Assembly: GCA_964538455.1 (NCBI GenBank) | Contig: CAZIDZ010000005.1 | Coordinates: forward strand, 50,368 to 114,367 | Reading direction: 5' to 3' | DNA from: JAZDLX01 sp964538455 | GTDB lineage: Bacteria; Electryoneota; Electryoneia; Electryoneales; Electryoneaceae | DNA length: 64,000 nt | Part shown: positions 34,530-44,479 of the stretch, one piece after another | Layout of the letters: each line of letters opens with the position of its first letter | Position numbering within the stretch: the stretch's first letter is position 1 | The notes under the pieces: model-generated | The model's input: only the letters and a program-made list of their open reading frames with translations | Told to the model about the DNA's origin: nothing | Database searches by the model: none | Position numbers and translations under genes: made by a program

Positions 34530-37091
34530 ATGAAACGAGGTCAACAAAGCCTGGTGTGCCTGACGGCCGTGTTTCTCACGATGATGCTCGTGTCCACAGC
34601 CTCGGCGCAGACTACCGGTAAGCTGCTCGGGGAGATCAAGGATCCCCAGGGAAATCCGGTCGTAGGGGCCAACGTCCTCATCAAGGACACCCGGATGGGT
34701 GCTGCGAGCAACCTGGACGGACAATTCTTCATTCTGAACATTCCCGTTGGAACCTACGATATCAGGGCGAGTTCGCTGGGGTACGCGGCGGTGACCCTGG
34801 AAGGCGTCGATATCAACGGCGGACTGACGACGAACATCTCGATTACCCTCCAGCCCAGCGCGATTCAGATGCAGGAAGTGACCGTCGTCTATGAGCGTCC
34901 CCCGATCCAAAAAGACCAGACCTTCAAGGTGCAAACCTTGAAGGCATCGGACATCCGCGAACTCCCCGTCAATGATCTTTCCGATGTCCTTTCATTACAG
35001 GCGGGCGTGACCAAGAACATTTCAACGACGCCTGTCAACAGCCAGCCGGTTTTCGGTCAGTTCGCGACGATTCCCGTGGATGGATTTCACTTCCGTGGCG
35101 GCCGCGAGGGCGAGGTGGAGTTCCTCTACGACGGCGTCCCGGTTCGCGATGACCTCTGGGGCGGTTTCGAAGTGGACGCCATCAATGGCGAAGGCTTGGA
35201 AGATATGTCCGTCTACTCCGGCACCTTCGGCGCGCAATACGGTGAGGCGATGTCGGGGGTGATGGTCTTCAACCCGATCAGCCAGATCAAGGAGAAGCTC
35301 AGCTGGTACGTCTCCGGATATACGGACCGGATCGGAGGGAAGACCGGTTTCAACGGAGGCTCTGAGAACACCTGGCAGGGCGAAGCACATCTCGCCGGTC
35401 ACGTTCCAATGGCGAAGAACATTGGCTTCAGCTTGAATTCTCGCTATTACACGACGGACGGTTACATCTACGGCTTTATCTATCCGCACTGGGTGGATTC
35501 GGAGGGCAAGGATCGTTCCGGGACCCCGAAAGAAGTTCCGATGCAATATCGGGATATCTTTTTCAACACGGGCAAGGTGATGTACCAGCCCACCGAAAAC
35601 CTGCGGATCGATCTCGGTGGCTTCGCCGGAGTCAGCCAATCGGGAGGGTACAACCACTACTTCAAATACAACCCGTACGGCACACCGATTGTCGACCTGA
35701 ATCAGACTCTCGCCTACATGAAATGGAACCACGCGCTATCGGCCCGAACCTACTACAGCATCATTCTTTCCCGCTATGACCGCACGTTCCACAGCAGCGT
35801 CTGGCGCACCGCGGCGGATTACGCGGTGATCCCGCAAAACGGTTCTGGTGAGTTCTCCGTTTCCGGGGAAGACTGGGTCTACTTTGACAGCCGCTACCTG
35901 CGCCTCGGTGGAGAGGGGCAAATTACCTCCCAGGTGAACGACCAAAACTTGGTTTCGTTGGGAGGATCGTATGATCAGGCTCACGCAATCCTGCGCCGAC
36001 TCAATCCGGACGGTTATTCCCCGATCGAAGACTACAATTACGTGCCGGTCAAGGCATCCTACTATGTCACTGATAAAATGGAATTCAACACCATTGGTAT
36101 GATCCTGAATCTGGGGCTTCGCTACGATGTAGTCAATCCGGAACGCACTTTCCCGTCTAATATCAACGACACCCAGGATTCCCCGGAGAAGAAGGTCAAG
36201 GCGTCCTCCTACATCTCCCCGCGAATCGGCGTTTCCTATCCGATCAGCGACAAAGCCGCGTTCCACTTTGGCTACGGCCATTACTACCAGTACCCGAACT
36301 TTTACAAGGTATACCAGGGTGCAAACCGTGATTACCCCAAGTACCCGGCCCCGAACATCCAGTCGGTAAGCGGAGCCATCGCTGTGGGGGACATCAAGGA
36401 GGAGCACACGGTTAACTACGAGGGTGGCGTGCAGACTCGCTTGGGCGAATATGTCACCCTGGACGTGACCGGGTTTTACCGGGAGACATCGAATCTGATC
36501 GGGACCGTCATCATTGAAGATGTAAACGGCTCCCGGTTCCCGGCGCTGGACAACATCAATTACGCTACAGTGAAGGGCATCGAATTCACGCTGCGCCGTT
36601 ATTTCAGCGGAACGTTCAGCGCGTTCCTCAACTACACCTATAGCCAGACCCTGGTGTCAAGTTCGCTGCTCTTCGATCAACCGACGGATGTGTCGCGCAC
36701 ATTCCTTGCTGATTGGGATCAGCCCCACGTGTTCAGCGCGTCGTTCTCCTTCCGCTTCCCGAGACAATGGGGCTTCACTCTGACCGGTGGAGCATCCAGC
36801 GGCTTCCCCTACACGTTCAACGCATTTGCACCTAACGAAGAGCGCGGTCCGATGATCATGGATCTGGACAGCTACATCTACAAGGACTTCAGTTGGGGTT
36901 CAATGAAGCAGCGGCTGTTTCTGCAGATCAATAATCTGCTGAACCACCGCAACGTCTGGTGGGTGTACGCCGACTCCGGAAAAGCCGGCGTTGATGCCAG
37001 CGATGCCACCAGCGACGACTACACGAACAATCCCGCGATGTGGGGTCCGGGTCGACGTATTCAGATCGGCCTCAGCCTGTGGGGGTCCTGA
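34530..37091 (+). CDS. TonB-dependent outer-membrane receptor (triad B)
   Basis: 853 residues. Signal peptide 1-27 (STASAQ), carboxypeptidase-regulatory-like domain about 28-115 (GKLLGEIKDPQGNPVVGA), plug about 125-260 (FHFRGGREGEVEFLYDGVP; YSGTFGAQYGEAMSGV), then the barrel. Same plan as the receptor at 2831 but about 110 residues shorter and only distantly similar in the barrel. The surface protein at 37093 begins one base after its stop, then a PorV-like gene and a second surface protein follow, so this is a second version of the same module. No SusD-like partner. Confidence 0.9.
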   Translation: MKRGQQSLVCLTAVFLTMMLVSTASAQTTGKLLGEIKDPQGNPVVGANVLIKDTRMGAASNLDGQFFILNIPVGTYDIRASSLGYAAVTLEGVDINGGLTTNISITLQPSAIQMQEVTVVYERPPIQKDQTFKVQTLKASDIRELPVNDLSDVLSLQAGVTKNISTTPVNSQPVFGQFATIPVDGFHFRGGREGEVEFLYDGVPVRDDLWGGFEVDAINGEGLEDMSVYSGTFGAQYGEAMSGVMVFNPISQIKEKLSWYVSGYTDRIGGKTGFNGGSENTWQGEAHLAGHVPMAKNIGFSLNSRYYTTDGYIYGFIYPHWVDSEGKDRSGTPKEVPMQYRDIFFNTGKVMYQPTENLRIDLGGFAGVSQSGGYNHYFKYNPYGTPIVDLNQTLAYMKWNHALSARTYYSIILSRYDRTFHSSVWRTAADYAVIPQNGSGEFSVSGEDWVYFDSRYLRLGGEGQITSQVNDQNLVSLGGSYDQAHAILRRLNPDGYSPIEDYNYVPVKASYYVTDKMEFNTIGMILNLGLRYDVVNPERTFPSNINDTQDSPEKKVKASSYISPRIGVSYPISDKAAFHFGYGHYYQYPNFYKVYQGANRDYPKYPAPNIQSVSGAIAVGDIKEEHTVNYEGGVQTRLGEYVTLDVTGFYRETSNLIGTVIIEDVNGSRFPALDNINYATVKGIEFTLRRYFSGTFSAFLNYTYSQTLVSSSLLFDQPTDVSRTFLADWDQPHVFSASFSFRFPRQWGFTLTGGASSGFPYTFNAFAPNEERGPMIMDLDSYIYKDFSWGSMKQRLFLQINNLLNHRNVWWVYADSGKAGVDASDATSDDYTNNPAMWGPGRRIQIGLSLWGS

Positions 37092-37092
37092 G

Positions 37093-39243
37093 ATGATTCG
37101 TTTGTCTGCCAGCCGTTTGCCGTTGATTCTCCTCGGGTTGCTGGTTCTGGCGTCTTCCGCCATCTCGCAGTTCCCTACAGAGAATCCGATGGTCAACCAG
37201 CGGTGGAATATTTTCGAATTGAACAAGATTTCGACGGTATTCAACAACACTGGGCTGATCTGCGACGGCAACGAGCAGAACATGCCGCTGGCCCGTGAAC
37301 CCTCCATGGAGTACCCGACAGGCTCTGGCATTCAGTACGGAACCAGCATCGGTGTGGTTGTCGGCGCGCCCTATCCGCAGCTCGCCGGCGCCTGGAGTGG
37401 CAACAATACAAGCGGCCTCCCGTACTTGGATGGGACCATGGACGAGGGTTCCGCGGCGTTCTGGAGCGAGGAGCACTTTGCGCCCTATCCGGAATGGGGC
37501 TCCGGTCCCCGCGCTCCCATGTCCAATGACCCGGAATCCTGGCCGGACGAATGGCCGGCTACGCTTCCGGGGTCCGGTCGTGCGATTCAGGTCGGAAGCG
37601 AGGGGTGGCCTGGGTTTGGTCCCGGGGGCGAACGTGTCGCCGAAGTAGAAAGTTTTGCTGCGGCTTACGGTTGGCCTGGCACGGATTATCTCGAGGGCGG
37701 GGGAACCGGGCAGGATGTGAGGTGGCTGAACACCGAGATCACGGCACGCGGACTTGCCTGGTCGGGGTCGCTTTACGAGGACTTCATCGTTTGGGTGTAC
37801 ACCGTCGAAAACATCGGCACCGATCCGATCACCGACTTGCGTGTCGGCGTGCACAGCGATTTCGGCTTCCTACCGGAATTCTACGCGGCGCCTTATTATG
37901 ATGATGACCGCCACTATTACGACACCAACCTCCAGCTTGCCTACGGCAGCGACGACAACGGGTACGAAATCAATCGCGGAGGAGCGGTTCTCTCGGCGGA
38001 CGAAATCGCCTGGGGCGGGTCAGTCGTGCTGCGCATGCCGGGCGGTGACCATAAAGTCCACACCTATGACGTTTTCCATTTCTGGCAGGCTGCGACGACG
38101 CCCGCCGGAAATGGAGCCTCGATGGAACTCTATTACAAATATAACCTGGTCAATCAAAACGATCCTCAGGACAGCAACGGGGATGGTATCGACGACGATT
38201 TCGATGGGGACGGCGTGCCGGACGTGCAGAATGGAGGTCCAGGGTACGCTTTGGAGTCCGGCGCGGACGGCGTGCAGGTCATGGGGTCCGCCCCGTTCAC
38301 CTTGAATCCGGGCGAAATCGATACCCTGATTTTCGCGACGGTGATGGGCGACAATCAAAGCGACCTGCTCACAAATGCACGCCGCGCGAAAGGGCTGTAC
38401 GAAAACAACTGGCAGCCGTTGACGCCTCCTCCCGCGCCCGTGATGGAAGCGAAAGTCGATGACCGCGAGGTTGATCTCTATTGGAGCTATCAGGAGACCG
38501 AGGCGGACAAGGAGTTCGAAGGGTACAAGATCTACCGCAGCTCGGACGGCGGCGTTACCTGGGGCTCGCAATCCTTCACCGATTTTGACGGCAGCGTCCA
38601 TTACATCCCGATCGCTCAGTACGATCTCGAAGACAATATCAAGGGCAACTACTCGACGTTGCCGGAATACGCCTGGTTCTATCTGGGCGACGACACTGGA
38701 TTGCCGAACCTTCACGTGGTCACCCAGGATGACCGCCTCGACCTGTTCAGCGTCGGCGACACCGTCCGTGCTTTCACCGACCGGGACGTGACCAACGGTC
38801 TCGAGTACCGGTTCTACGTCGCTGCGTACGACAGCGGCAACGGCATCTACGGCCCGCTGGAGAATACACCCGCGAACAATCCGTCGCTCGCGAACAACAC
38901 GGTCAAGGTCGTACCGCACATTCCCGGTGCGGCGACGGCGAGTGAATTGTCCAGTATCCGGGTTGTCCCTAATCCGTACGTGGGCGGTAACGCCTGGGAG
39001 ATGGGCAACCGTAGGGAAATTCAGTTCACGCACCTCCCGGACAATGCCACGATCACGATTTTCAACGCTTCGGGTGAAAAGGTGCGGACGCTCGAACACA
39101 ATGCTGCCACCGCGAAAGCTTCATCCATCGCCGTGTGGAATCTTTTGAACGATGACGACCAGCTGGTTGCCCCCGGTATCTACTTCTATCACCTGAAGTG
39201 CGATCTGGGAGAAACAACCGGTAAGATGGTCCTGATTCTGTAG
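37093..39243 (+). CDS. Large surface protein with TSP3-like calcium motif, FN3-like domain and VPNPYV C-terminal domain (triad B, copy 1)
   Basis: 716 residues; signal peptide 1-26 (SSAISQ). The mature start NPMVNQRWN is shared with the protein at 40285, and the two align along their whole length (GTMDEGSA.FW.EEHFAPYP; GSEGWPGFGPGGERV). About 356-376 holds a thrombospondin-3-like DSNGDGIDDDFDGDGVPD calcium motif. An FN3-like module starts near 446 (FEGYKIYRSSDGG), and the C-terminal domain from about 619 begins VVPNPYVGGNAWE and ends GKMVLIL. It is encoded directly against the receptor gene, as in triad A. Likely exported to the surface as a partner of the receptor; ligand unknown. Confidence 0.82.
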   Translation: MIRLSASRLPLILLGLLVLASSAISQFPTENPMVNQRWNIFELNKISTVFNNTGLICDGNEQNMPLAREPSMEYPTGSGIQYGTSIGVVVGAPYPQLAGAWSGNNTSGLPYLDGTMDEGSAAFWSEEHFAPYPEWGSGPRAPMSNDPESWPDEWPATLPGSGRAIQVGSEGWPGFGPGGERVAEVESFAAAYGWPGTDYLEGGGTGQDVRWLNTEITARGLAWSGSLYEDFIVWVYTVENIGTDPITDLRVGVHSDFGFLPEFYAAPYYDDDRHYYDTNLQLAYGSDDNGYEINRGGAVLSADEIAWGGSVVLRMPGGDHKVHTYDVFHFWQAATTPAGNGASMELYYKYNLVNQNDPQDSNGDGIDDDFDGDGVPDVQNGGPGYALESGADGVQVMGSAPFTLNPGEIDTLIFATVMGDNQSDLLTNARRAKGLYENNWQPLTPPPAPVMEAKVDDREVDLYWSYQETEADKEFEGYKIYRSSDGGVTWGSQSFTDFDGSVHYIPIAQYDLEDNIKGNYSTLPEYAWFYLGDDTGLPNLHVVTQDDRLDLFSVGDTVRAFTDRDVTNGLEYRFYVAAYDSGNGIYGPLENTPANNPSLANNTVKVVPHIPGAATASELSSIRVVPNPYVGGNAWEMGNRREIQFTHLPDNATITIFNASGEKVRTLEHNAATAKASSIAVWNLLNDDDQLVAPGIYFYHLKCDLGETTGKMVLIL

Positions 39244-39254
39244 GGGAGGCCCCG

Positions 39255-40268
39255 ATGCGTGCTATCGGAAGTATAGCCCTGGCAATCTTGATGCTCGCGG
39301 TCGCGGGCGGGGTGGCGCATGCCCAGAACGTCAACTACGCCGGAACGTCTGCGGCAAATTTCCTCAAGATCAGCCCCATCTCGCGCAATTCCGCGATGGG
39401 CGACGCGCCGCTTTCGGCAGGTAGCGGTGCGGGAGGAGTGATGTTCAATCCCGCGTCCGTTGCCGGAATGCCGGAGGGATCGATCACGATTTCCTCCATG
39501 AAATGGCTCGTTGATACACGGATCAGCTATCTCGCCGCGTCCTATCCGCTCTCGCCGGTTTCGACGGCCGCCATCGATATCGACTACTTCGGCACAGGTG
39601 ATATCGACGAGACCACGATTGCGGAACAGGATGGAACTGGCCGAGTCTTCAACGCCAGCGATCTGATGATCGGCGCCACCTATGCCGTCAAGCTTACGGA
39701 TCGGTTTTCCGCCGGCGCCAAGGTCAAGGTGATCAACGAGAACCTCTCTCAGGCGCAGGCAACAGCCTTCGCCGCCGACATCGGGTCCACCTTCAGGACG
39801 AATTTCCTCAACGAGCTCGAAATTAATTTCGTGCTCTCAAATTTCGGCAGCAAGATGAAGTTCAACGGCCGGGATCTGGAGGTGTTGTACACTGTGCCGG
39901 ACAGCCCGACGGGCAAAGAGGTTCCTGCGCGATTGAAGACGGAATCCTGGGAATTGCCGCTGCTCTTCCGTCTTGGCCTCGAAACTGACGTCCTGCGAAT
40001 CGACAACATGCGGCTGCACGTCGCTTACCAGCTGCTCGACAGCCGTGATTATCAGGCTCGTCACCTGGTCGGAGCGGAATTCGTGTACAACGATTTCGTC
40101 TACCTTCGCGGAGGGTTCAAACCCAACTGGGATGAAGCCAGTTGGTCCGCCGGGTTCGGCCTCAACATTCGCATGCCGAACATGGGGCGGGTGCTCTTCG
40201 ACTATGCTGCCACGGATTGGGGTGTCTTCGGCCTCGTGCAACAGTTCGGTGTCGGTTTTCGGTTCTAA
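39255..40268 (+). CDS. PorV/PorQ-family outer-membrane barrel protein (triad B)
   Basis: 337 residues, signal peptide 1-23 (GVAHAQ), then the family opening FLKISPISRNSAMGDA and VMFNPASVAGM, beta strands and an aromatic C-terminus (GVGFRF). GGGGAGG lies 6 bases before the start. It stands between two paralogous surface proteins, which strengthens the case that PorV-like members here serve export or surface placement of those proteins. Distant homolog of the protein at 9136. Confidence 0.85.
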   Translation: MRAIGSIALAILMLAVAGGVAHAQNVNYAGTSAANFLKISPISRNSAMGDAPLSAGSGAGGVMFNPASVAGMPEGSITISSMKWLVDTRISYLAASYPLSPVSTAAIDIDYFGTGDIDETTIAEQDGTGRVFNASDLMIGATYAVKLTDRFSAGAKVKVINENLSQAQATAFAADIGSTFRTNFLNELEINFVLSNFGSKMKFNGRDLEVLYTVPDSPTGKEVPARLKTESWELPLLFRLGLETDVLRIDNMRLHVAYQLLDSRDYQARHLVGAEFVYNDFVYLRGGFKPNWDEASWSAGFGLNIRMPNMGRVLFDYAATDWGVFGLVQQFGVGFRF

Positions 40269-40284
40269 TCGGGAGACGTGACTC

Positions 40285-42408
40285 ATGAAAGTCAAGCGAA
40301 ATTGGATCGGCGCGCTTCTCCTGCTTGCGTTCGCTCTCCCCGCACTGGGGCAGGATAACCCGATGGTGAACCAGCGGTGGAACACCTTCTCGTTGAACAA
40401 GCTGTCCACTAAATTCAACAATACAGGTTTGCTCTGCGATGGCAACGAACAGAATCAACCGCTGCGACGGATGCCCGCCTTCGAATACCCCACCGGGTCG
40501 GGGTTGAACTGGGGAACGAGCGTCGGTTTTGTCGTTGGTGCGCCGTATCCTCAACTCGCGGGAGCGTGGGGTGGCACGAATCCCGACGGTCTTGCGTTCC
40601 TCGACGGGACCATGGACGAGGGATCGGCGGATTTCTGGAACGAGGAGCACTTTGCCCCGTATCCGGGCTTCTGTTCGAATGAAATGGCGGCGATGTCGGA
40701 CAACGCTCAGAGCTGGCCGGATTCATGGCCAACGGTGTATCCCGGGACAACGCAGCCCATCGAGATCGGGAGTGAGGGCTGGCCCGGCTTCGGTCCCGGG
40801 GGAGAACGGGTGGCGGACGCCGAGAGTTTCTCGGTGTCCTACGGCTGGGGCGGCACCGATCAACTCGAGGGAGGCGGACAGGGCACGACCCGCTGGCTCA
40901 AAACACAGATGGTCGTTCGCGGGTTGGCCTGGTCGGGCTCGCTCTACGAGGATTTCCTGATGTGGGTTATCGTTGTGCGCAACATCGGCACCGATCCCAT
41001 TACCGACATGCGCGTTGGAGTGCACTGCGACCTCGGTTATCTGCCCGAAGCGTTTGCGCCGTCCTCCGCGGATGATGACCGCCATTACTGGAACGAAAGT
41101 CTCCAGCTCGCCTATTCCACGGATGACAACGGGTATGTGGAGAGCCCCTTCGGCGGTGCTCTTTCGGAAGAGCAGATTCCCTGGGGCGGAGTTACAGCGC
41201 TGCGCATGCCGGGCGGGGACCACAAGGTTGCGACCTATGACGCCACTCATTTCTGGCAAGGGCAGACAACGCCGTCCGGCTCCGGGGGAAATCCTGAGAT
41301 GTACTTCAATTGGAACCTGATGAATAACAACGATCCCCAGGACAGCGATGGGGACGGAATCGATGACGATTTCGATGGCGATGGCGTTCCCGATGCCGAC
41401 AACGGAGGGCCGGGCTACTATGTTGGTTCCGGAGCGGACGGCCTTCAGGTGATCGGTTCGAACCCATTCACGCTGAACCCGGGAGAAACCGACACGATGA
41501 TTGTCGCAGTCGTGTTCGGCACCAGTCGGGCAGACCTTTTCACCAATGCCCAGCGAGCCCGGAACCTCTACGAAAACAATTTTGAGCCGTTGACTGCCCC
41601 GCCCAGTCCCACCCTCGAGGCAAAGGTGGACGACCGTGAGGTCACCCTCTTCTGGTCCACCAATTCCGAGGAAGATCCGGAATTTGAAGGATACAAGGTG
41701 TATCGCAGTGCCGACAACGGCACGACCTGGGGCTCACGCAGTTTCCAGGACTTCCAGGGCTCGACGCATTACATCCCTCTGGTTCAGTACGATCTGCCCG
41801 ACAACATTAAGGGCAATTACCGCACGCTGCCCGAGTACGCGTGGTTCGACCTCGGCGACGATTCGTGGACGCAGGTGCGCAGGCCGGTGACAAGGGATGA
41901 CAAACTGAAACTCTTCGATGTCGGCGATACGGTGAACATCTTTACTGACCGTGACGTGATTAACGGCATCAAGTATCTTTTCTACGTGGCGGCTTATGAC
42001 AGCGGCAACACCGTTGTCGGTCCGCTGGAGAACACGCCTGCGACAGATCCGAGCAAGCGCAACAACACGGTCAGCGTGGTCCCGAATCAGCCCTTCGCCG
42101 GCGGCGGGAACCTGAGTAATGTTCGCGTAGTCCCCAATCCTTACGTCGTCTCCAACGCTTTTGAGCAAGGGTCGCTTCGTGAGGTTCAGTTCGTTGGGCT
42201 TCCGAATCGCTGCACGATCCGGATTTACAACGTCGCGGGTGAAAAGGTGCGGACTCTGAAGCACACGAAGACGAGTTCACGGGCGCCCTCCATCGAGTCG
42301 TGGGACCTGCTGAACGATGACCAGCAGCTTGTCGGGCCGGGGGTGTATTTCTATTACCTGAGAAGTCCACAGGGGACGACGGAGGGCAAGTTTGTTCTCA
42401 TCCATTAG
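40285..42408 (+). CDS. Large surface protein, paralog of the protein at 37093 (triad B, copy 2)
   Basis: 707 residues; signal peptide 1-23 (PALGQ). The same layout as the protein at 37093: N-terminal NPMVNQRWN, calcium motif DSDGDGIDDDFDGDGVPD near 349, FN3-like FEGYKVYRSADNG, and C-terminal domain from about 610 (VVPNPYVVSNAFE). The two copies look like a tandem duplication with the PorV-like gene between them. Divergence is concentrated in the middle of the N-terminal domain, so the pair may bind related but different ligands. Confidence 0.82.
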   Translation: MKVKRNWIGALLLLAFALPALGQDNPMVNQRWNTFSLNKLSTKFNNTGLLCDGNEQNQPLRRMPAFEYPTGSGLNWGTSVGFVVGAPYPQLAGAWGGTNPDGLAFLDGTMDEGSADFWNEEHFAPYPGFCSNEMAAMSDNAQSWPDSWPTVYPGTTQPIEIGSEGWPGFGPGGERVADAESFSVSYGWGGTDQLEGGGQGTTRWLKTQMVVRGLAWSGSLYEDFLMWVIVVRNIGTDPITDMRVGVHCDLGYLPEAFAPSSADDDRHYWNESLQLAYSTDDNGYVESPFGGALSEEQIPWGGVTALRMPGGDHKVATYDATHFWQGQTTPSGSGGNPEMYFNWNLMNNNDPQDSDGDGIDDDFDGDGVPDADNGGPGYYVGSGADGLQVIGSNPFTLNPGETDTMIVAVVFGTSRADLFTNAQRARNLYENNFEPLTAPPSPTLEAKVDDREVTLFWSTNSEEDPEFEGYKVYRSADNGTTWGSRSFQDFQGSTHYIPLVQYDLPDNIKGNYRTLPEYAWFDLGDDSWTQVRRPVTRDDKLKLFDVGDTVNIFTDRDVINGIKYLFYVAAYDSGNTVVGPLENTPATDPSKRNNTVSVVPNQPFAGGGNLSNVRVVPNPYVVSNAFEQGSLREVQFVGLPNRCTIRIYNVAGEKVRTLKHTKTSSRAPSIESWDLLNDDQQLVGPGVYFYYLRSPQGTTEGKFVLIH

Positions 42409-44455
42409 ACAGAATATTTCCCTTGAAATGGGGAAAATTCTCGCTGCCGCACTGCTTGTCGGTGCAGCGGCGGTCCCTTTGTTCGGGCAGGATGAACCCT
42501 GTGGTTGCGGAGATAAGACAGGAGGTCAGCGTATACGGGCCTACGCGCCGCACGCTGAGTTCCAACGCTTCGATTGGATCCAGGGCGCGACCATCGTGGG
42601 CCTATGCGGTTTCAAGGATCGTGCGGACGCGGCCCGGAAAATCGCGGACGCCGCGGCGTCGGGCGCGAATGTTATTGACCTGCACACGGGGCTCACCGAG
42701 AACTACGAGGCTTTTTGCCATCCGGACAGCACGATTGAATTCGTCCGGTTCATGGCGCACGAGGTGCACCAGCATCAACGGCGGGCGGTGCTCTACATCG
42801 CGGGACTAGAAATCCTTTCGCATGACATCGCCAGTGGGCATACCGCCCTGCTTGACCATCCCAATTGGGCTCAGCGGAACCGGAAGGGCGAACCCGCGCT
42901 CTTCGATGAAAAGGCGGCTTTCTGGATTCCCCCGAACACCGAAGACATCTGGCTCTCCCCCTATGCCAAGGACTGGCTGAAACCTTACCTGGAAATTGTG
43001 CGGCGATTGGCGCTGACGGGAATCGACGGCATTTACCTCGACGTTCCCTATTGGATGACCCATTTCGAAGGATGGGGCGACACCTGGGCCAGTTTCGACA
43101 AGGCGACGGTGGCCGAATTCCGGCGGCGTACCGGGCTCGATCCGTACAAGGCGGACCTGGGAAACTTTGACGATCCCGTTTTTCGCGCTTGGGTTCGTTT
43201 CCGGATGGACGCCATGGACGAATTCGTCATGCGCGTACACGACGTGATCAAAGCTGCCAATCCGGATGTCGCGTTCATCGTCGAGCTGTATCCCGGCACC
43301 GACATGGACCCCGTGATCGTCGGCGCGGACCCCTATCGCATCATCCAGCATTGCGACGCCATCTCGCATGAATACAATCCGTTCACGGTGGCGGCGGCGC
43401 GTGGCCCGAACCAATGGCTGTACTACCAGGCCGGGGTGCACGCTCTGCGGGAGATCACACGCGAGCGCTGCAAACCGAGCTGGATGCTTACCTACGCGGC
43501 GTACGATTCATGGCAGGGAGATCGTGTTGCAGCATCCGCAAACCTCGCCTTCAGCCATATCGCGCTTGGCGCATCATTCTGGGAATGCGGTGATATCCGT
43601 ATGTGCAGGACCACTGTCGACTCCACATGGCGTTCGGAGGCGCTGAACTGGATACGCGATCACGAGAAAGTGCTGTATCCGGACAACGCGACGGTGGCGG
43701 CGGGATACGGGGTGTACTTCTCGCCTACCAGCCGCACTTTGGCGGGACAGGAGTACGTGGATGCCTTTTTCGGTGCCAGCATGCTGCTGTTGGACGCCGG
43801 CATTCCTTACAAGGTGATTACCCCGAGAAGTCTGGAAACCGCAGACGTCAAGGTTCTTATCCTTCCCGACACGCAGGTACTCGACGGTCCGGAGCTGGAG
43901 TACCTGGGAGGTCTGGCGGACAAGGGCGTCCTGCTTGTCGCCAGCGGCGAACCCGGGCAATGGGACGATGACAGGAACCCCGGGAACGGTCTTGGAGAGC
44001 TCGCGGGCAGGGTGATTAGGATTGAAGGGGCGCCGGAACGGGAGTGGCTGCGCGGTTTGGCGATGACCGAGGAGTGGGAAGAGCCCCGTGATCCGCTCCC
44101 GGAGAAACAGCTGCAAGCTTTGAAAAAACGCTGGTGGAAGAAAGTCCCACGCCTGAAATTGGCTGACCGGATTGTCGAGATGAAAGCCGACGGGAACGTG
44201 CAGTTGACCGCATTTCGCAGCGGGGACCTCCTGACCCTACATCTTTTCAACACGACGGGATTGGTGGCGAACGCGAACGCTGTCCCGGCTGCTGTGACCG
44301 GAATCCGTCTGCGAGTGGCAGGGGAGTTCTCCCATGTCGAAATGCTCGAAGCGTTCGGAGATTCGAAGCCGCTGAAGGTCAAGCGGAAAAAACGTCTCAC
44401 GGAAGTGGTCGTACCGAAACTGGGTCGAGGGGCAACGCTAACCTTCAGTCCCTGA
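42392..44455 (+). CDS. Exported glycosidase-like protein with TIM-barrel and trimerisation-like domain
   Basis: Up to 687 residues. A signal peptide is clear (core ILAAALLVGAAAVPLFGQ). The first 420 residues look like a TIM barrel of the uncharacterised glycosyl-hydrolase-like/GH42-related type (GIDGIYLDVPYW, FRMDAMDEFVMRVHDVI, FIVELYPG). The region about 430-560 resembles a beta-galactosidase trimerisation or glutamine-amidotransferase-like fold (FFGASMLLLDAGIPYKVI, VKVLILPDTQVL). Two starts are possible: TTG at 42392, with GGAGGG six bases upstream and overlapping the previous gene by 17 bases, or ATG at 42428, which gives the neatest signal peptide but has no ribosome site. The true substrate is unknown. 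Confidence 0.7.
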   Translation: MFSSIRQNISLEMGKILAAALLVGAAAVPLFGQDEPCGCGDKTGGQRIRAYAPHAEFQRFDWIQGATIVGLCGFKDRADAARKIADAAASGANVIDLHTGLTENYEAFCHPDSTIEFVRFMAHEVHQHQRRAVLYIAGLEILSHDIASGHTALLDHPNWAQRNRKGEPALFDEKAAFWIPPNTEDIWLSPYAKDWLKPYLEIVRRLALTGIDGIYLDVPYWMTHFEGWGDTWASFDKATVAEFRRRTGLDPYKADLGNFDDPVFRAWVRFRMDAMDEFVMRVHDVIKAANPDVAFIVELYPGTDMDPVIVGADPYRIIQHCDAISHEYNPFTVAAARGPNQWLYYQAGVHALREITRERCKPSWMLTYAAYDSWQGDRVAASANLAFSHIALGASFWECGDIRMCRTTVDSTWRSEALNWIRDHEKVLYPDNATVAAGYGVYFSPTSRTLAGQEYVDAFFGASMLLLDAGIPYKVITPRSLETADVKVLILPDTQVLDGPELEYLGGLADKGVLLVASGEPGQWDDDRNPGNGLGELAGRVIRIEGAPEREWLRGLAMTEEWEEPRDPLPEKQLQALKKRWWKKVPRLKLADRIVEMKADGNVQLTAFRSGDLLTLHLFNTTGLVANANAVPAAVTGIRLRVAGEFSHVEMLEAFGDSKPLKVKRKKRLTEVVVPKLGRGATLTFSP

Positions 44456-44479
44456 TTGACTGCCACGAGGAGATGGACA

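Noticed and set aside
34494..40284. Search for a SusD-like lipoprotein beside either receptor
   Set aside because: None of the neighbours has a lipobox with the SusD helical-repeat pattern; the adjacent proteins are signal-peptidase-I type, beta-rich, and end in sorting domains.
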